Source of the DNA: Aldrovandia affinis
Lineage: Eukaryota; Chordata; Actinopteri; Notacanthiformes; Halosauridae
DNA: 64,000 bases
Direction of reading: 5' to 3'
Assembly: GCA_029706075.1 (NCBI GenBank)
Contig: JAINUG010000176.1
Span: 1,612,001 to 1,676,000, forward strand
Numbering within the stretch: the first letter of the stretch is position 1; each line of letters begins with the position of its first letter. The translations under genes were made by a program, and so were the position numbers. Of the stretch, positions 50,990 through 62,608 are shown one piece after another. The notes under the pieces are model-generated. The model did no database searches, was not told the DNA's origin, and was given only the letters and a program-made list of their open reading frames with translations.

Positions 50990-52489
50990 TGTGTATATAT
51001 ACTCTGTATAAATATAGAAGCAGAGAGGAATGGGATGGAGAAAATCTGTCAAGATAAAGTGCAGATTAACTTTTCTTTCAAAAAGAAAACTGCTGTTAAA
51101 AAATGAACCAAAACAGATTTTGTAATGTTCATCATGGAAAAACAGGAAATGACTCACAACAGATAAATGATTTTGGGACTATCATCTGCACTACTGAATA
51201 AATTGTGTTCACATCCGTATATCCATGACAGGACTTCCTGCAGGTCCAGTAATGGAAGGAAGCTTCTACTTAGCAAACTAACCAAGCATACTCTACAGCA
51301 GGGATATAAGCCTTAAACAAGACATCAAAACACAGAGCCACACCGCTTAGCGAGGAAAGTGATCCAACAACAGAGGGGATTTTCAGGTTGACAGAATTAC
51401 CAGGTGGTAAAATACATAGATAATGGTTGGTCAGCATTTACATTACAAATATGAAAATCACCAGTGTCGGCTTTATCAATGTAGATGTTTTTTTTTTTTT
51501 ATGAATCATCAGACTTTCATATGCATGACATTTTTTAATTAAAAACACAAGTGAAAATCATTAGCATTTCGTAAGACAATTTTTGCGATCTTCTATAGAC
51601 TTTTTACAGTATTATACAGTTTCTCACCAAATTAGAACACGTCAAACTTTTAAGACCAGTGCTCTGAAGAGAAAGTGGATATTCATGTGCCACGGTTTTT
51701 ATTAAAATTGAGATGTTTGGAACAAGGCTCCTTTTAAAATGAATGCTGGAAAGTTAGCTTGTCTGTTAGCCAGGGACACCTTAGTATAGCCATGCTGAAA
51801 ATGGGAAGCCATAGCAACACTCAAAGCCATCATTTAGAGGCATTTATTTTAAAGCCAAAATGGCAGTGACTAGCAGTCCCCCCCGAAGCACTGTTATGGG
51901 AACTGGGTTACACACATCTTCCTCCCAATGACATTGACTGATGAACTGAACAGAGCGGGTCAATAATGTTAGTAGCTAGCTAGGTTAGTCAGTCGATCAG
52001 TTTAGGTTAGTACTTGTAAAGAATAAAACATTGTAGTCTTCATATTTTTAATGGTTTTCTGTGTTTTGAGTTGTTCATATAGCAATTGTTGTGGGCAACA
52101 TAGACTAATTTGCTCATATTGGTGACAGAGATCAGTAAATATAGGTGCTAGATAACAATGGCTAGCTAAGCTTTAGATTACTACTTAGCCATTTGGATAG
52201 CTGGATTGCATGTACACAATACCTTGGCATGTTAGTCTGGCTAGGTAACATTAGCTAGCTAGCTAGTCTCAGCTGCTTTGACATCTGAAGTTGGTTGCTA
52301 GAAGTAGAATGTCTCTACTTTATATTAGTTAGCTAGCTAGCAGTATCTAGATATAGCTAGTTAGGTAGTGTCATGCATCATCTTTGTCAGACACAATCAT
52401 GATTTTCTAAATGGTCTTAGCAACATTTTTACCAACAAAATTGCACAATACAGTGTAAATCAGCAACATATCCCCTTCATTGTGCGCAT
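50990..52489. other. Unrecognised DNA with GCTAGCTAG-rich patches
   Basis: GCTAGCTAG/TTAGCTAGC-rich low-complexity patches occur at about 51970-52360. Otherwise nothing was recognised. Confidence 0.45.
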
Positions 52490-53345
52490 ACTCCTCCACC
52501 ATAATGTCCATACATTGGTTCGAGACGCAAGGAAAATCAGAAGAGAAATGGAATCAATTGACTGCAAATATCTAGGATGTAAGCAGGCAGTTTCATTAAG
52601 AGGAGTCCGTCGAGAACTTCACAGAGAGGGATACTATGATTGGGTTGCAGTGCTTAAACTCCTTATTACACCTAAAAATGCACATTTGTGAGTAAAGTAG
52701 TGCAAAAAACAGTCAGTGGTCTACTGAGCAGAGGAAATAGGTAATATGGTCAGTCATCTTTCATTCCATTCTCAACAAGTGGACGAGTGCATGTGTTGTG
52801 CATGCTAAAAGAAACCTACAGACCCGAGTGCTTGTTTCCCTTGGTAAAGGGTTCTGGTGGCTCTGTTATGGCGTGGGGTGCATTTTCCTGGCATAGTTTA
52901 GGTCCTCTCAACCCGTTAGAGGGAAAGTTAAATTCTAATAAATACAAAGCCATTCTGAGTGATCACATTCATCCTATGGTGAAGCATTTCTCTACTGATG
53001 GGAGTGGTCTCTTCCAGGATAACAATGCCCCCATCCACAAGGCACGAGTTGTCACTGAATGGTATGATGCCATGGCCATCTCAGTCACCAGATCTCATCC
53101 CAATTGAAGACTCATAGTAGATTCTATAGCGGTGCCTGAGACAGCATTTTCCACAACTATCAACAAAACACCAACTGATGGAATTTGTCATGGAAGAATG
53201 GTGTTTGGTCCTTCCAATAGAGATCCAGATGCACTACTTTGTACTCACCGATTGATTGGCACCATGGGTAGCCTCTGATTAGTCAGGTAGTCCCCAATAT
53301 ACCTGTCTTTTCATGCTAAATGTCGAGTTTAACTTTTTGGGGTTG
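52490..53345 (+). mobile_element. Tc1 transposon remnant (HTH to DDE core)
   Basis: Boundaries approximate. 52495-52690 encodes the second HTH region (VSLRGVRRELHREGYY, LLITPKNAHL). 52820-53080 encodes GSGGSVMAWGAFSWHSLGPL, LSDHIHPMVKHF and FQDNNAPIHKARVVTEWYD, where the usual DD is DN. After a frameshift at about 53070, SQSPDLIPIED carries the final acidic residue. It is the same general family as the HTH-bearing piece at 50409-50989. Confidence 0.8.
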
Positions 53346-55032
53346 CACTTCATGCTATGTCCAGATTATGTGCATGTCTCGGTAGTACAGCATTAGGAAG
53401 ATATTATGCAAGCTACAGTACATGTATGTATCACATCTGCTTAAATGTTGAACTCTATCAGAATACACATTACACCAAATACCTGAAATATTCATATAAT
53501 TAATTGTGTGAAATACTCTAACCCATAACATATTTAATGATATGTTCTATTGTTAGCAGTTGAAATGGCTTTTACTCTTAAAATTGTATTTTGAACTTGC
53601 AGTTTCTATTATCATCCTATTCATTTTTACATAAAATTATTTTCGACTTATCATATGCCACAAATATGAGACAACAGTGGGTAACAACTACATTGGTTAT
53701 TTGCTTTATCGCTTAAATGCTGAATGAATGACGACAATGCTATATTTAATTAATTATAGCAGGGATTGTAAAATTGGAGACAGGTGAACATCTCTTGCCC
53801 TTTAAAAAAAGCTCCTGCCTCCTACCCAGGCCCCTTAGATTTGAGGCCACATCTTTTCCTGTTTCCTGGATTTTCAGCACTTCTGAGCATGAGGTGGATC
53901 CTTCTGAGCATAGGGTTGGTTAGATTGGATCCGTATTAAACTGATTAAGTCTTGTTTGAATGAATTGCAATGCCCTTAATTAGATTAAATTCATTAGATT
54001 GAATTTAAGACATCATTTCTGGGATTTAATTGCATTTAATCATGGCACAAACATTCAATTCTGAAGGACAAACTGGAGTAAAGAAAGATATGATCATCAC
54101 ATAATTTGCACATTCACACAATGAGCATACATCTTATGGTGTGACAATACTAAAATGAATCCCATCATTTCTTGTTTCTGATTTCTTTTTGATCAATGTA
54201 GGAGATTTTTATTTTAACCAATATCATAAATATAAAGAGTTAAACAGGTAAAACTGCTGCAAACACAAAAGGTTTGAACTGAAACAGAACTGAAAAAGGT
54301 AAATTCAATTAGTGATTTAATCCCTGTTTTTATATATTTGAACATCAAAAGGGCTTGTGTTATTGTACTCTTCAGCAAGCTCCTCTAAATGATTCACTTC
54401 AGTAAAGCTTAGATGTATAAACAGGCAAAAGAATGCAAAATGTGCAACTCACTGCTCTCTCGCTTATCTTTGATAAGCGTGACAGTCTAATGAAGAAATA
54501 ACATAATAATCAGCTCAGTGGAGGATTGATGAAGAGAATAAACTTAGAATGAGGAAATGCCTAAGGGTGGACTATTACCAATGCCCACAAAGGGATGGAA
54601 GTACAAAAGTATCTCTATCTATCTCTCTCTTCTCTCTCTTCTCTCCCTTACCTCATTCTCAGCCAAACAAGAGTGAAAACAATCAACAAACAATCCACAG
54701 AGCAGAATCACATATGATGATAAAAAAGACTTTGACGTGAGAAAAGGCCCTGTGCCAGCTTGACACATATTAGGAATCTGTCCTTCAAAAGCACAGATCC
54801 GCAAGCTCACTGGCTCCCCCTCTTTCCACCCTCCTCCTTGTTTCCTCTGATAGCTGCTTTCCACTTTGCAGGGCCCAGGCCGATAACAGCTGTGTGGAGA
54901 GGCCCCCCTGTTCGTGTCGCCAATGGGGAAGCAAGGGAGAGGGCAGGGTGGGGGAGGCTGTCCCCACCTCCACGTGTTTGTTGGGTTCATTATCAGCGTC
55001 TCAGAATGGATTTCATCAGTGGCAGCACAATG

Positions 55033-55044
55033 TGCTGAGTCAGC
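55033..55044. promoter_or_regulatory. Maf recognition element-like palindrome
   Basis: TGCTGAGTCAGC matches 12 of the 13 positions of the T-type Maf recognition element consensus (TGCTGASTCAGCA), with an AP-1 core TGAGTCA. It lies in a repeat-poor patch. Binding is not shown. Confidence 0.35.
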
Positions 55045-56652
55045 CGCGCCTGAGCTCTGCCTCAATCAATCTTAATTTTCTCCACTCCTTTTTCCTTTTT
55101 TTATTTTTTGGAACTAGGTTCCTCCACCAGCTCAGGTGAGCATCAGAAAAATGGTAACATTTCACAATTATTGCATTATTTGCTGCGATTAACAGACGCA
55201 AGAAGGATACCAGTACATTTATGATTCAGACAGATATTACCTATAGGCAAACATTGTTTCAATATTGATTTCATTGCAGAAGCACAGCAACAGCATCTAT
55301 TCAAAATAGGAGACACATTTTAAGGAGTTTGTAACTTGGAGTGTAGAATGAAAAAATAATGTGAAATGAAAAATGGAAAATATGCAAGAGGGTAGGAAAG
55401 CATTGTGAAAACTGGCATAGCTGTGACTTAACAAACTCTTAACCCTTAGAAAACATTTAGCCATGGGAAAGAGCATCTTTAATAAAGATTATTCTTTAAT
55501 AAAGACCACAAATAATAGTTATGCAAAAAACTTGACTTTTCTCTGTCCACTGTGAAACTCATTGGATTTTAGTCCTGATTGCCTTGCCCTAGACTTTTCA
55601 AATGTTTTTAGCTACATTATTATCCTGAGGAAATTGCATAGCATACATTTGTACATATCATCTTATTGCACAGCTGTTCCCCACCTGAGATTAAAACTTG
55701 TAACCATATTAAACTTATTATTAAATGCTGACCCACAATGCCATGGCAACACATGATAAAACAAAGAAAGCAGCCCCACTAGTTGGTCGCAAGGGGTAGT
55801 TAATCATCTTGTACAATGGAGAATTCACCAATATCTGAGCTCAAAAGCTTTGTTTTATGCTTTTTAAGTTGCTGGGTGTATGCAACCTCTCTTGAATCGA
55901 TTCCATGGTCATATCTTTCAAGCCCATTCCAAACTATGCCTCCAGGTATATCCGACCCTTTTCATTTCCTTCCACTGTATCCAGCATCGAGCAATCTGTC
56001 TGTCCTTGCACTAGGAACATCACTCGAGCCCCACACACCACGTTTCTATGAATCCAAATGTCTCTATCCCTCTAACCACTCCCTCGCTCATTTGGCCCTG
56101 CCTCTGTCCACTGTGAGCTGGGTCTTGGGGCTCCTACTCAGATTAATTCTCATGTTCTTGTTGCTTTGCGGAGAGGACGTTTATTACCAGATTGATTTGG
56201 GTTGAATGAGCCATGTGATTCAATGCCCTGGCAGCATGGAAACAGAATCATTGTGATTAATGACAGAATTAATATATCAGAGCACATCGTTGGGTTGAGC
56301 AGAGGAAGGAATGTCATGGATTACATTTACTTTGAAGGAAAAATCCTTGAGAAATGCTTCAGGTATTGAGATTTGTTTATACGAGTATAAAAAAAACCCT
56401 GGTCACCACACATCATTTTTGAGGGGTGCAATTAAAGAAGAAAATCTTGTTGACAGTGATAGGTGTGAATTTGGTCTGCTCAGGGCTGCATTTCAATGAA
56501 TTTAAGAAAAAAACGGATTCTACTTCAAACTGAAATCTCTCTCCTTCCAGCAGCTTCAACCCTGACAGACTGGCACTTTTGCTCAAGCAGAGCAAATCTC
56601 ATATCGTGCAGATGCCGCAAACTGATGGGTGCATTTCCACATCCATCCCGAT

Positions 56653-56702
56653 GCCGGCTCAACATTCAGATTAGGTTGGGAGGTCAGAAATGTTGAGCCG
56701 GC
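56653..56702. repeat. Inverted repeat, 14-bp perfect arms and 22-bp loop
   Basis: GCCGGCTCAACATT (56653-56666) and AATGTTGAGCCGGC (56689-56702) are exact complements. The arms do not extend outward, so it is shorter than a typical microRNA precursor stem. Confidence 0.85.
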
Positions 56703-59244
56703 AGATGCTTCTGAATCATCGGGTTGGGGTGCTCTTCACCGCTTGTTTGGAGACTGAGTAGCCGAAATCTCTGTTTAATGGAGTCGTCCCCTGGAGGGGA
56801 ATGTTTTACGAGCCCCTTCGCATTCACCTCCCCCGCATTTCAATCTTGCGGGTCTATTAAGACAGCGTCGCATCCCACATGTTGCTCATCCATCACTATC
56901 ACTGGGTGGGGGACCAGCTGTGTCCCCTCCCCACTCTTCCCAAACCTGACAGCTCGATATGAGATCAGAGACAAAAGCTGGGAGGGGGGAGGTAGTTATA
57001 CAGATGAATATGTAAATGTATCCACGTTTTTGAAAATGACCATGATGAATAAAGGGGGGGGGATCAGCAAACTCCTGCTGACCATACATGGTTTTCCAGA
57101 TCAGAATTTTTCTTTTAGTCTCTACAGCTGAGCAGCGTAAGCTGACGGTGGTGAGTGTGATGGCAGAGACAAGGAGGGAAAAATGTTTCTTGCAAAAATA
57201 ATGCTAAGGAACGTGTTCACTACAACTATCTCTTTGTGACAAAGCATGAGATATATTGAGTTTTGCAACAAAATGATTTGGAAATCGCAAAGATGGCACT
57301 GTGATCTCAATCACGGCTTGTTTGGTTTCGTTTTAGCAGGAAAGGCGTTTATTGGTTTTTGCTTATGAACTCTTCATATTTCGACATTGAACGATTAACA
57401 GATGCAATGACTGTCATGCATTGACAATAATAAAATCAAAAACAGACAACTCATGTCTAATGAATATTCATAATCTCTTTATGTGCAGCAATGCAGGGAC
57501 AGAGCCTTTAATGTAAAGTGCAGGGAGCAAAGTATATCTTTAATGATAGTGTAGGAATACATATTTGTGAGAGCTGTTAGATACAACAGCTTCAGGAGAA
57601 GCTTCAGAGCTCTCTCTCCCTTTCAGATGCTACCATACTAAGTGTTAACCTCTGTTTAAACATAACTGCACTAAACATCAATTTATGAATATGAGACATA
57701 TGCAAGGTTGGTGGAATTAATCCATGAAGAATGCAGCTCTCCTTCCATTCATTTGAATTCTCCTAGTTCATAAGATACACCCTATATCAATTAAACAGTG
57801 CAACCCACTTTCAAGCATATCAAATTTAGGAATCTTGGATGTACTGTAGTGATGAAAAATTGCAGGATGGAATCATTTCCTATTGAAATGCTGTTTAAAT
57901 CCTTTGCATGTAATAATAAAGCATTCAGTTTCTAAGAATAATTTTCTGCCTCAGACAAAACATGAAATATTCATCAAATTAAATCTATTAATGTGACATA
58001 ATTATTTATATTTCCTTTTATTTGCAGCAAAATTTAAGATAAATGAGCTAATAATAAGGCATTTTAGTTTGAAATATGTGTATCCTTGTGTACCCAATAC
58101 CTCATAGCCTCACGTAAAATGTTTAGGTAAACAAGATCACATGAAACAAGTGTCTGTTCTTCAACATGGCAGCTAAAGGATAGGTTTCTTCTGCTGGTAA
58201 AATGTTGCCTGCTTGAATCACATGATAGTCTTAAAAAGAACCAAAGTAAAGCTGCTGAGGCTCAACATCCCCCAATCTACACTCTCAAATCCTCTCAGAG
58301 ACTCTCAAAAAAGAGTGCTAAAAAAAAAGGCCAGGAACCCAGACAAGTTTAGCAAAGAGTAACATTGCTATATGATCAGAAAATGATTGAAAATGTTTCA
58401 TTTATGTTTCAAAAGTTAATTGGCCATACATTTCAAATAAGTTGTAGCAGCATAGCTTTCATTGTGGAAGGTGAATGCTCCCAGATTTCTATCATTTTAT
58501 ACGTTTTCCTTACCTCAAAAAATGTGGTTAGATTTTTTAGCAACTGCAATGTTGCACCAAGCACTGCTTACGTAGTTCAGAGAAGGAAGTCCTGCCTGCT
58601 CCCATGTGAATGTATGGGCTATTCCCACTTCCCTGAGAATTGTTGCAATACGATATAATAAAAATGAAATTGATACCTTGATGATTAAAAAAATATATAT
58701 GGATGAACAAAAGACTATCCAGCCCAAATGAACTGAAATAATGTGGGTCTGCATCGACAGCTCAGAGCTTATCCTCTTTTCTGTCTGTCATTATGCTATG
58801 GAATGAAGAGTAAAGCAGAGGCAAGGTGGAACTTTTTTTCTTGACTATATTTCCTTTGAAATTTTATTTCATCAAAGGGAAGTATGTCCAATTTGTTGTC
58901 TGTTATAACCCCTTCATTGTTTAACACTTAAATGTCAGTGGCCCTCAAATTGAGTGGCTAAGTTCTAGGGGAGGGTTTATGAGCCGGTTCAGAACCCAGC
59001 ATTAGTCTCTGCATCAGTCCATAGCAAACACAATGGTTATTTGACCTGACAATGACATGCCATGAGGTTGGATCTACCACTTCAGGGGAAGGGGAGTGTG
59101 CAGGAATAGCAATACCAAATATAATACAAATGATTTTGATATTTCATTAAAAGTACACTGTTCTCCCAGGAAAGCCTGGGCCATCAGAACACTGAGATGG
59201 CACAATGCCACTGCTCCCCACTGACTTTTCTAAACAACTCCACT

Positions 59245-59283
59245 CTACTACTACTACTACTGCTACTACTAGTACTACTACTG
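59245..59283. repeat. (CTA)n microsatellite
   Basis: About a dozen CTA/ACT trinucleotides with two substitutions. Confidence 0.9.
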
Positions 59284-59519
59284 CCCTCTTGAAGGAGTCC
59301 AACCCACTATATTTAAATGTGTACAATTTCATACTTCGGGGGCAACAGCTGGAATTCAACACCCATTTCAGATAGTTTGATCTAAACACAATGGAGACTG
59401 TTAACTGTTACTGGTATGATGTTTACTACTCATAAGACCTTGGTGAAAAAGAAACCTTAGCCTAGTGTTCTCAAGTAAACATTGCGCCTGCTGAGAAATG
59501 TTTACCTGAGCATTATAAC

Positions 59520-60650
59520 TAGGGATGCATCGATATAAAAATTCTACTCATTATACTGTGCTGCACATCTTACTTGTAAATTGTTATCGTAATTTAAATG
59601 ATCAACCTCAGCAAATTTACAAATGTCGATGATTGCAGTTAGGCTATAACACTGTTGCGTGGAGGAGAATAGTTCCTGCATTAGTTCATCTATCCGCAAC
59701 ACAACCAACACACAACACAGCAACACAGCCAGTCCCAGCCAGTCTTGATATGAAGCGTAACTTCACTGTAGTTAAGCCAGAGGGAAACATCATCAAAGCG
59801 CCAAACTCTGAGCTAGTGACGCATGGAGTGAATTTGTTCAGTCAGTAAACCCATTAACTAGGGTAGGCCCAGACAAAATGTGACAACAAGATTGAAGACA
59901 AACCGAGTTTAGTCCCTAAGAAAGGCTGCACATGAGTTGCGTGGGGTTACTTTGGTTACAAACGAGCTGACAAAGAGCAGAAAGGAGGAATGTTCTGCAA
60001 GTACTGTAACAAAGCAGTCCCGGAGGCAGATGGGAATACGTCTAACCTGTTCCATGATTTGAGAATTTATCACAAAAAGGAATATGATGAATGTATGGTG
60101 AAAAAAATAGAGTCAGAGGCAAGAAAACAATCATATATATATATATATATATACACACATTTTTGTATTTGTTTACGCAAAGTGCAAAGTTTATACTTGA
60201 AATTATCCTTCAACATTTACCGCACATACAAGCATTGAATGTTAAATAAAGTGGTGTTTGAATATCTGTATATGCTCAGCTATTTTCCGCTTACAAATGA
60301 TCATTTCAATATCGTTATCAAAGTATTTGGTCAACATATCATGATAACTATTTTTACGCCCAGCTCTAGTGTGCATCTTGTGCAAGACTGTGTAGAGTGC
60401 CAGAGTGTTCGTGATAGCTAGTCAATCGCAACATTGTTAAAGGAGTAAATTAGGCATGGTTTCAGTCAGTTTAGCCTGTAACTAAACGATGCTGCCATTC
60501 CATTCAAGTTTGAACATTTAGACCAGATTTCTGCAGCAGGAATTTACGAAGAATTATCGGCCACTGCCATCTGTAAATTTTATCTTATCAGCCGACAAGC
60601 CGATGGCAGTGAACAAGGAAAATATATACCGATATAGCGGTGCACCCCCA
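59520..60650 (+). mobile_element. hAT transposon, internally deleted (BED finger retained)
   Basis: 1131 bp with termini TAGGGATGCATCGATAT and the inverse of TGGGGGTGCACCGCTATAT, flanked by the exact 8-bp duplication ATTATAAC (59512-59519 and 60651-60658). 59950-60120 encodes a BED zinc finger, including GGMFCKYCNKAVPEADGN and NTSNLFHDLRIYHKKEY with CxxC and HxxxxH ligands. No hAT catalytic core or dimerisation domain remains. A (TA)n tract sits at 60131-60153. Confidence 0.9.
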
Positions 60651-60658
60651 ATTATAAC

Positions 60659-62414
60659 TGCAGTTTTAAACTTCTGTAAACTAGTTCAGAGGTGAGAGGA
60701 CACTTGTGTGCTGACCTGTGGCCTGTGATAAGAGGTATGAATTTCCTACTGGGTCAGCAAAGCTTAACAAGGCCTGCAGAGGTGAGCAAAGCAGACCTTC
60801 TAAATTATACTTCCACACTCCCTCTTTATAACAAACCAAATTAAATGCAAAATAGCTGCTAACTGATTAAAGCTAAAGTTACATAGCTTAGCTAGCTACT
60901 AGCTAGTTAGCCCACTAGCTAACTATCTACCCTCACGTTAGACAACCACAAATAGTTAGCTGACCAGTTTAGCAAGTGAACTTTCAGTAAATAATTACTT
61001 AAATGAATACTACAAAGACAGTGACTCCCAAATTATTAAAAAGAATAAACAAATTTCATAAATGAAAAGTATGTTCGGATACGCCAAAAACTAGCTATGA
61101 TGCTCAGAAATTTTGGTTGGTAATCTGTTTGCGAATTGCCTAGCTTTGCTATACAGTGCATGTAACATCATAATTCAGACTGAACTTGGTGAAAGACTAG
61201 CACACATGAAGACTTTTGGGTTATGGTCCTGAAAATGAATCTTTTTGGCAATGCTCAAAGTTGCAGCCTCAAAGGCACCTGTAATATCAGGCACATTTTC
61301 TTCTGTTTCTCGCGAACTGTGAAAAGCAAGTGAATGGTAGTGAGAGGCGCAAAAACACGCTTCCTCAAAACTCAATGCTTCCTCTGAACAACAAAAGTTT
61401 GAGTTCAGAGTGCAAGTTCAAGCTTCCTCTTCACATAGGATTGGTCTGGGAGAAATAGGTATGAACTGAAATGCTGCACTCTCACAGAGTGAACTAACAA
61501 AAAACTTACTAATAGAATGAATAAGAATTAAAAATAATTTACACTAGATTTATTAGGGAGGTTAAGCCTCTGCTTCAATGGATGGACCACTGCTGATTAG
61601 TACCGTAGAATGATTATATAATATATAGGGTCTATATATAGTTATGCAGGCTTGAAAACACTTGAAATAATCTTACCAGTACAGCAATATATATTTTATC
61701 AGTACGGAGTACCGGTCTGTACCGGCTTACTTGCACCACTGTACATTAGGCAAAAGACAGGCTCCTACGTGCCCCTGCAGACAAACCTTAGGAAATAAAT
61801 GTACTGAATATTGCCAAGCACCAGCTAGACTGTAAGAGGGTATTCTGGCCAGCTTCTCCTTCTGCTCCCTAACCAGGGGGCCCTTGGACCATCTTACCCC
61901 TCCTGCAATTAATCATTTAATGCTGTACTTACTCAAGCGACACCTGGGTCTTTGGATTCTAATTAAACAGGAGGGAGATGGAAGAGTGGTGGGATTGATA
62001 GGGAGGGGGTGCACAGACATGGCTCTACATAGAGGGGAGATGTGGAATATGACCTCTCCCACATCCTCCCCTTTTCCAGACTGGGTGCTCTGGTACAGAC
62101 ACCAATTTGTGTATGTAGGCATTAGGGAGAACCTCAGGCCCTCACAGAATTTGTGAGGAACAGACAGATTCTGTACAGATTCCAGAACACCAGCCTGAGC
62201 ATGGAGAGAAAGTCCCTTTTTCAAACTTTTTCGCATCCCATTGTGGATGATTAGCAAGATGAATGCTTTTGTGGACACAGGAAAGGTAACAGCTATCCAC
62301 TAATAGGTTATTACTCAGGATGTGTCCTCATGAGCCCAAGCTATTTAAGAAACAAGGGGTGATGGTATAAGCTATGAGCGATCTTGGTCCTCTCCAAGGA
62401 GCCTGGTAGAGATC
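60659..62414. other. No recognised gene
   Basis: A GCTAGCTA-rich patch occurs at 60890-60965. CGGAGTACCGGTCTGTACCG near 61704-61723 is followed by TTGCACCACTG, resembling a hAT-type end, but no partner terminus was found. The rest is unrecognised. Confidence 0.4.
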
Positions 62415-62608
62415 TAAGCTGTGCTAACTGTACTCCCACACTGAGTTGAAGATGTATTAAATGCACTCCCAACTGTGTATAAGCTGTGGCTGTGTTAACT
62501 ATACTCCCACACTGTGTCTAAGCTGTGTGAACACTACTCCCACACTATTTAAGATGTGTTAACAATACTCCTACACTATCTAAGTTAACTGTAGTCCCAC
62601 ACTGTGGG
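62415..62608. repeat. Degenerate minisatellite (about 35-45 bp unit)
   Basis: About five diverged units with the core GTGTTAACTATACTCCCACAC and linking AAGCTGTG/AAGATGTG. Confidence 0.8.

Larger units (their letters stand above)
53346..59244. other. Downstream intergenic DNA without recognised genes
   Basis: About 5.9 kb. Reading frames at 54619-55065 (minus), 55816-56205 and 56724-57131 are open but show no known domains. Repeat-poor segments near 54.75-55.1, 56.5-57.0 and 57.4-58.05 kb look single-copy and could include conserved noncoding elements. Confidence 0.4.

Noticed and set aside
54619-55065. 148-codon minus-strand frame
   Set aside because: Its composition follows local GC, it has no known domain, and it crosses a low-complexity CTCTCT tract.
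55816-56205. 129-codon frame with hydrophobic C-terminal stretches
   Set aside because: No recognisable family, no splice or promoter context; probably chance.
61600-61742. Possible hAT MITE ending TTGCACCACTG
   Set aside because: Only one terminus is visible and no target duplication or partner end was found.
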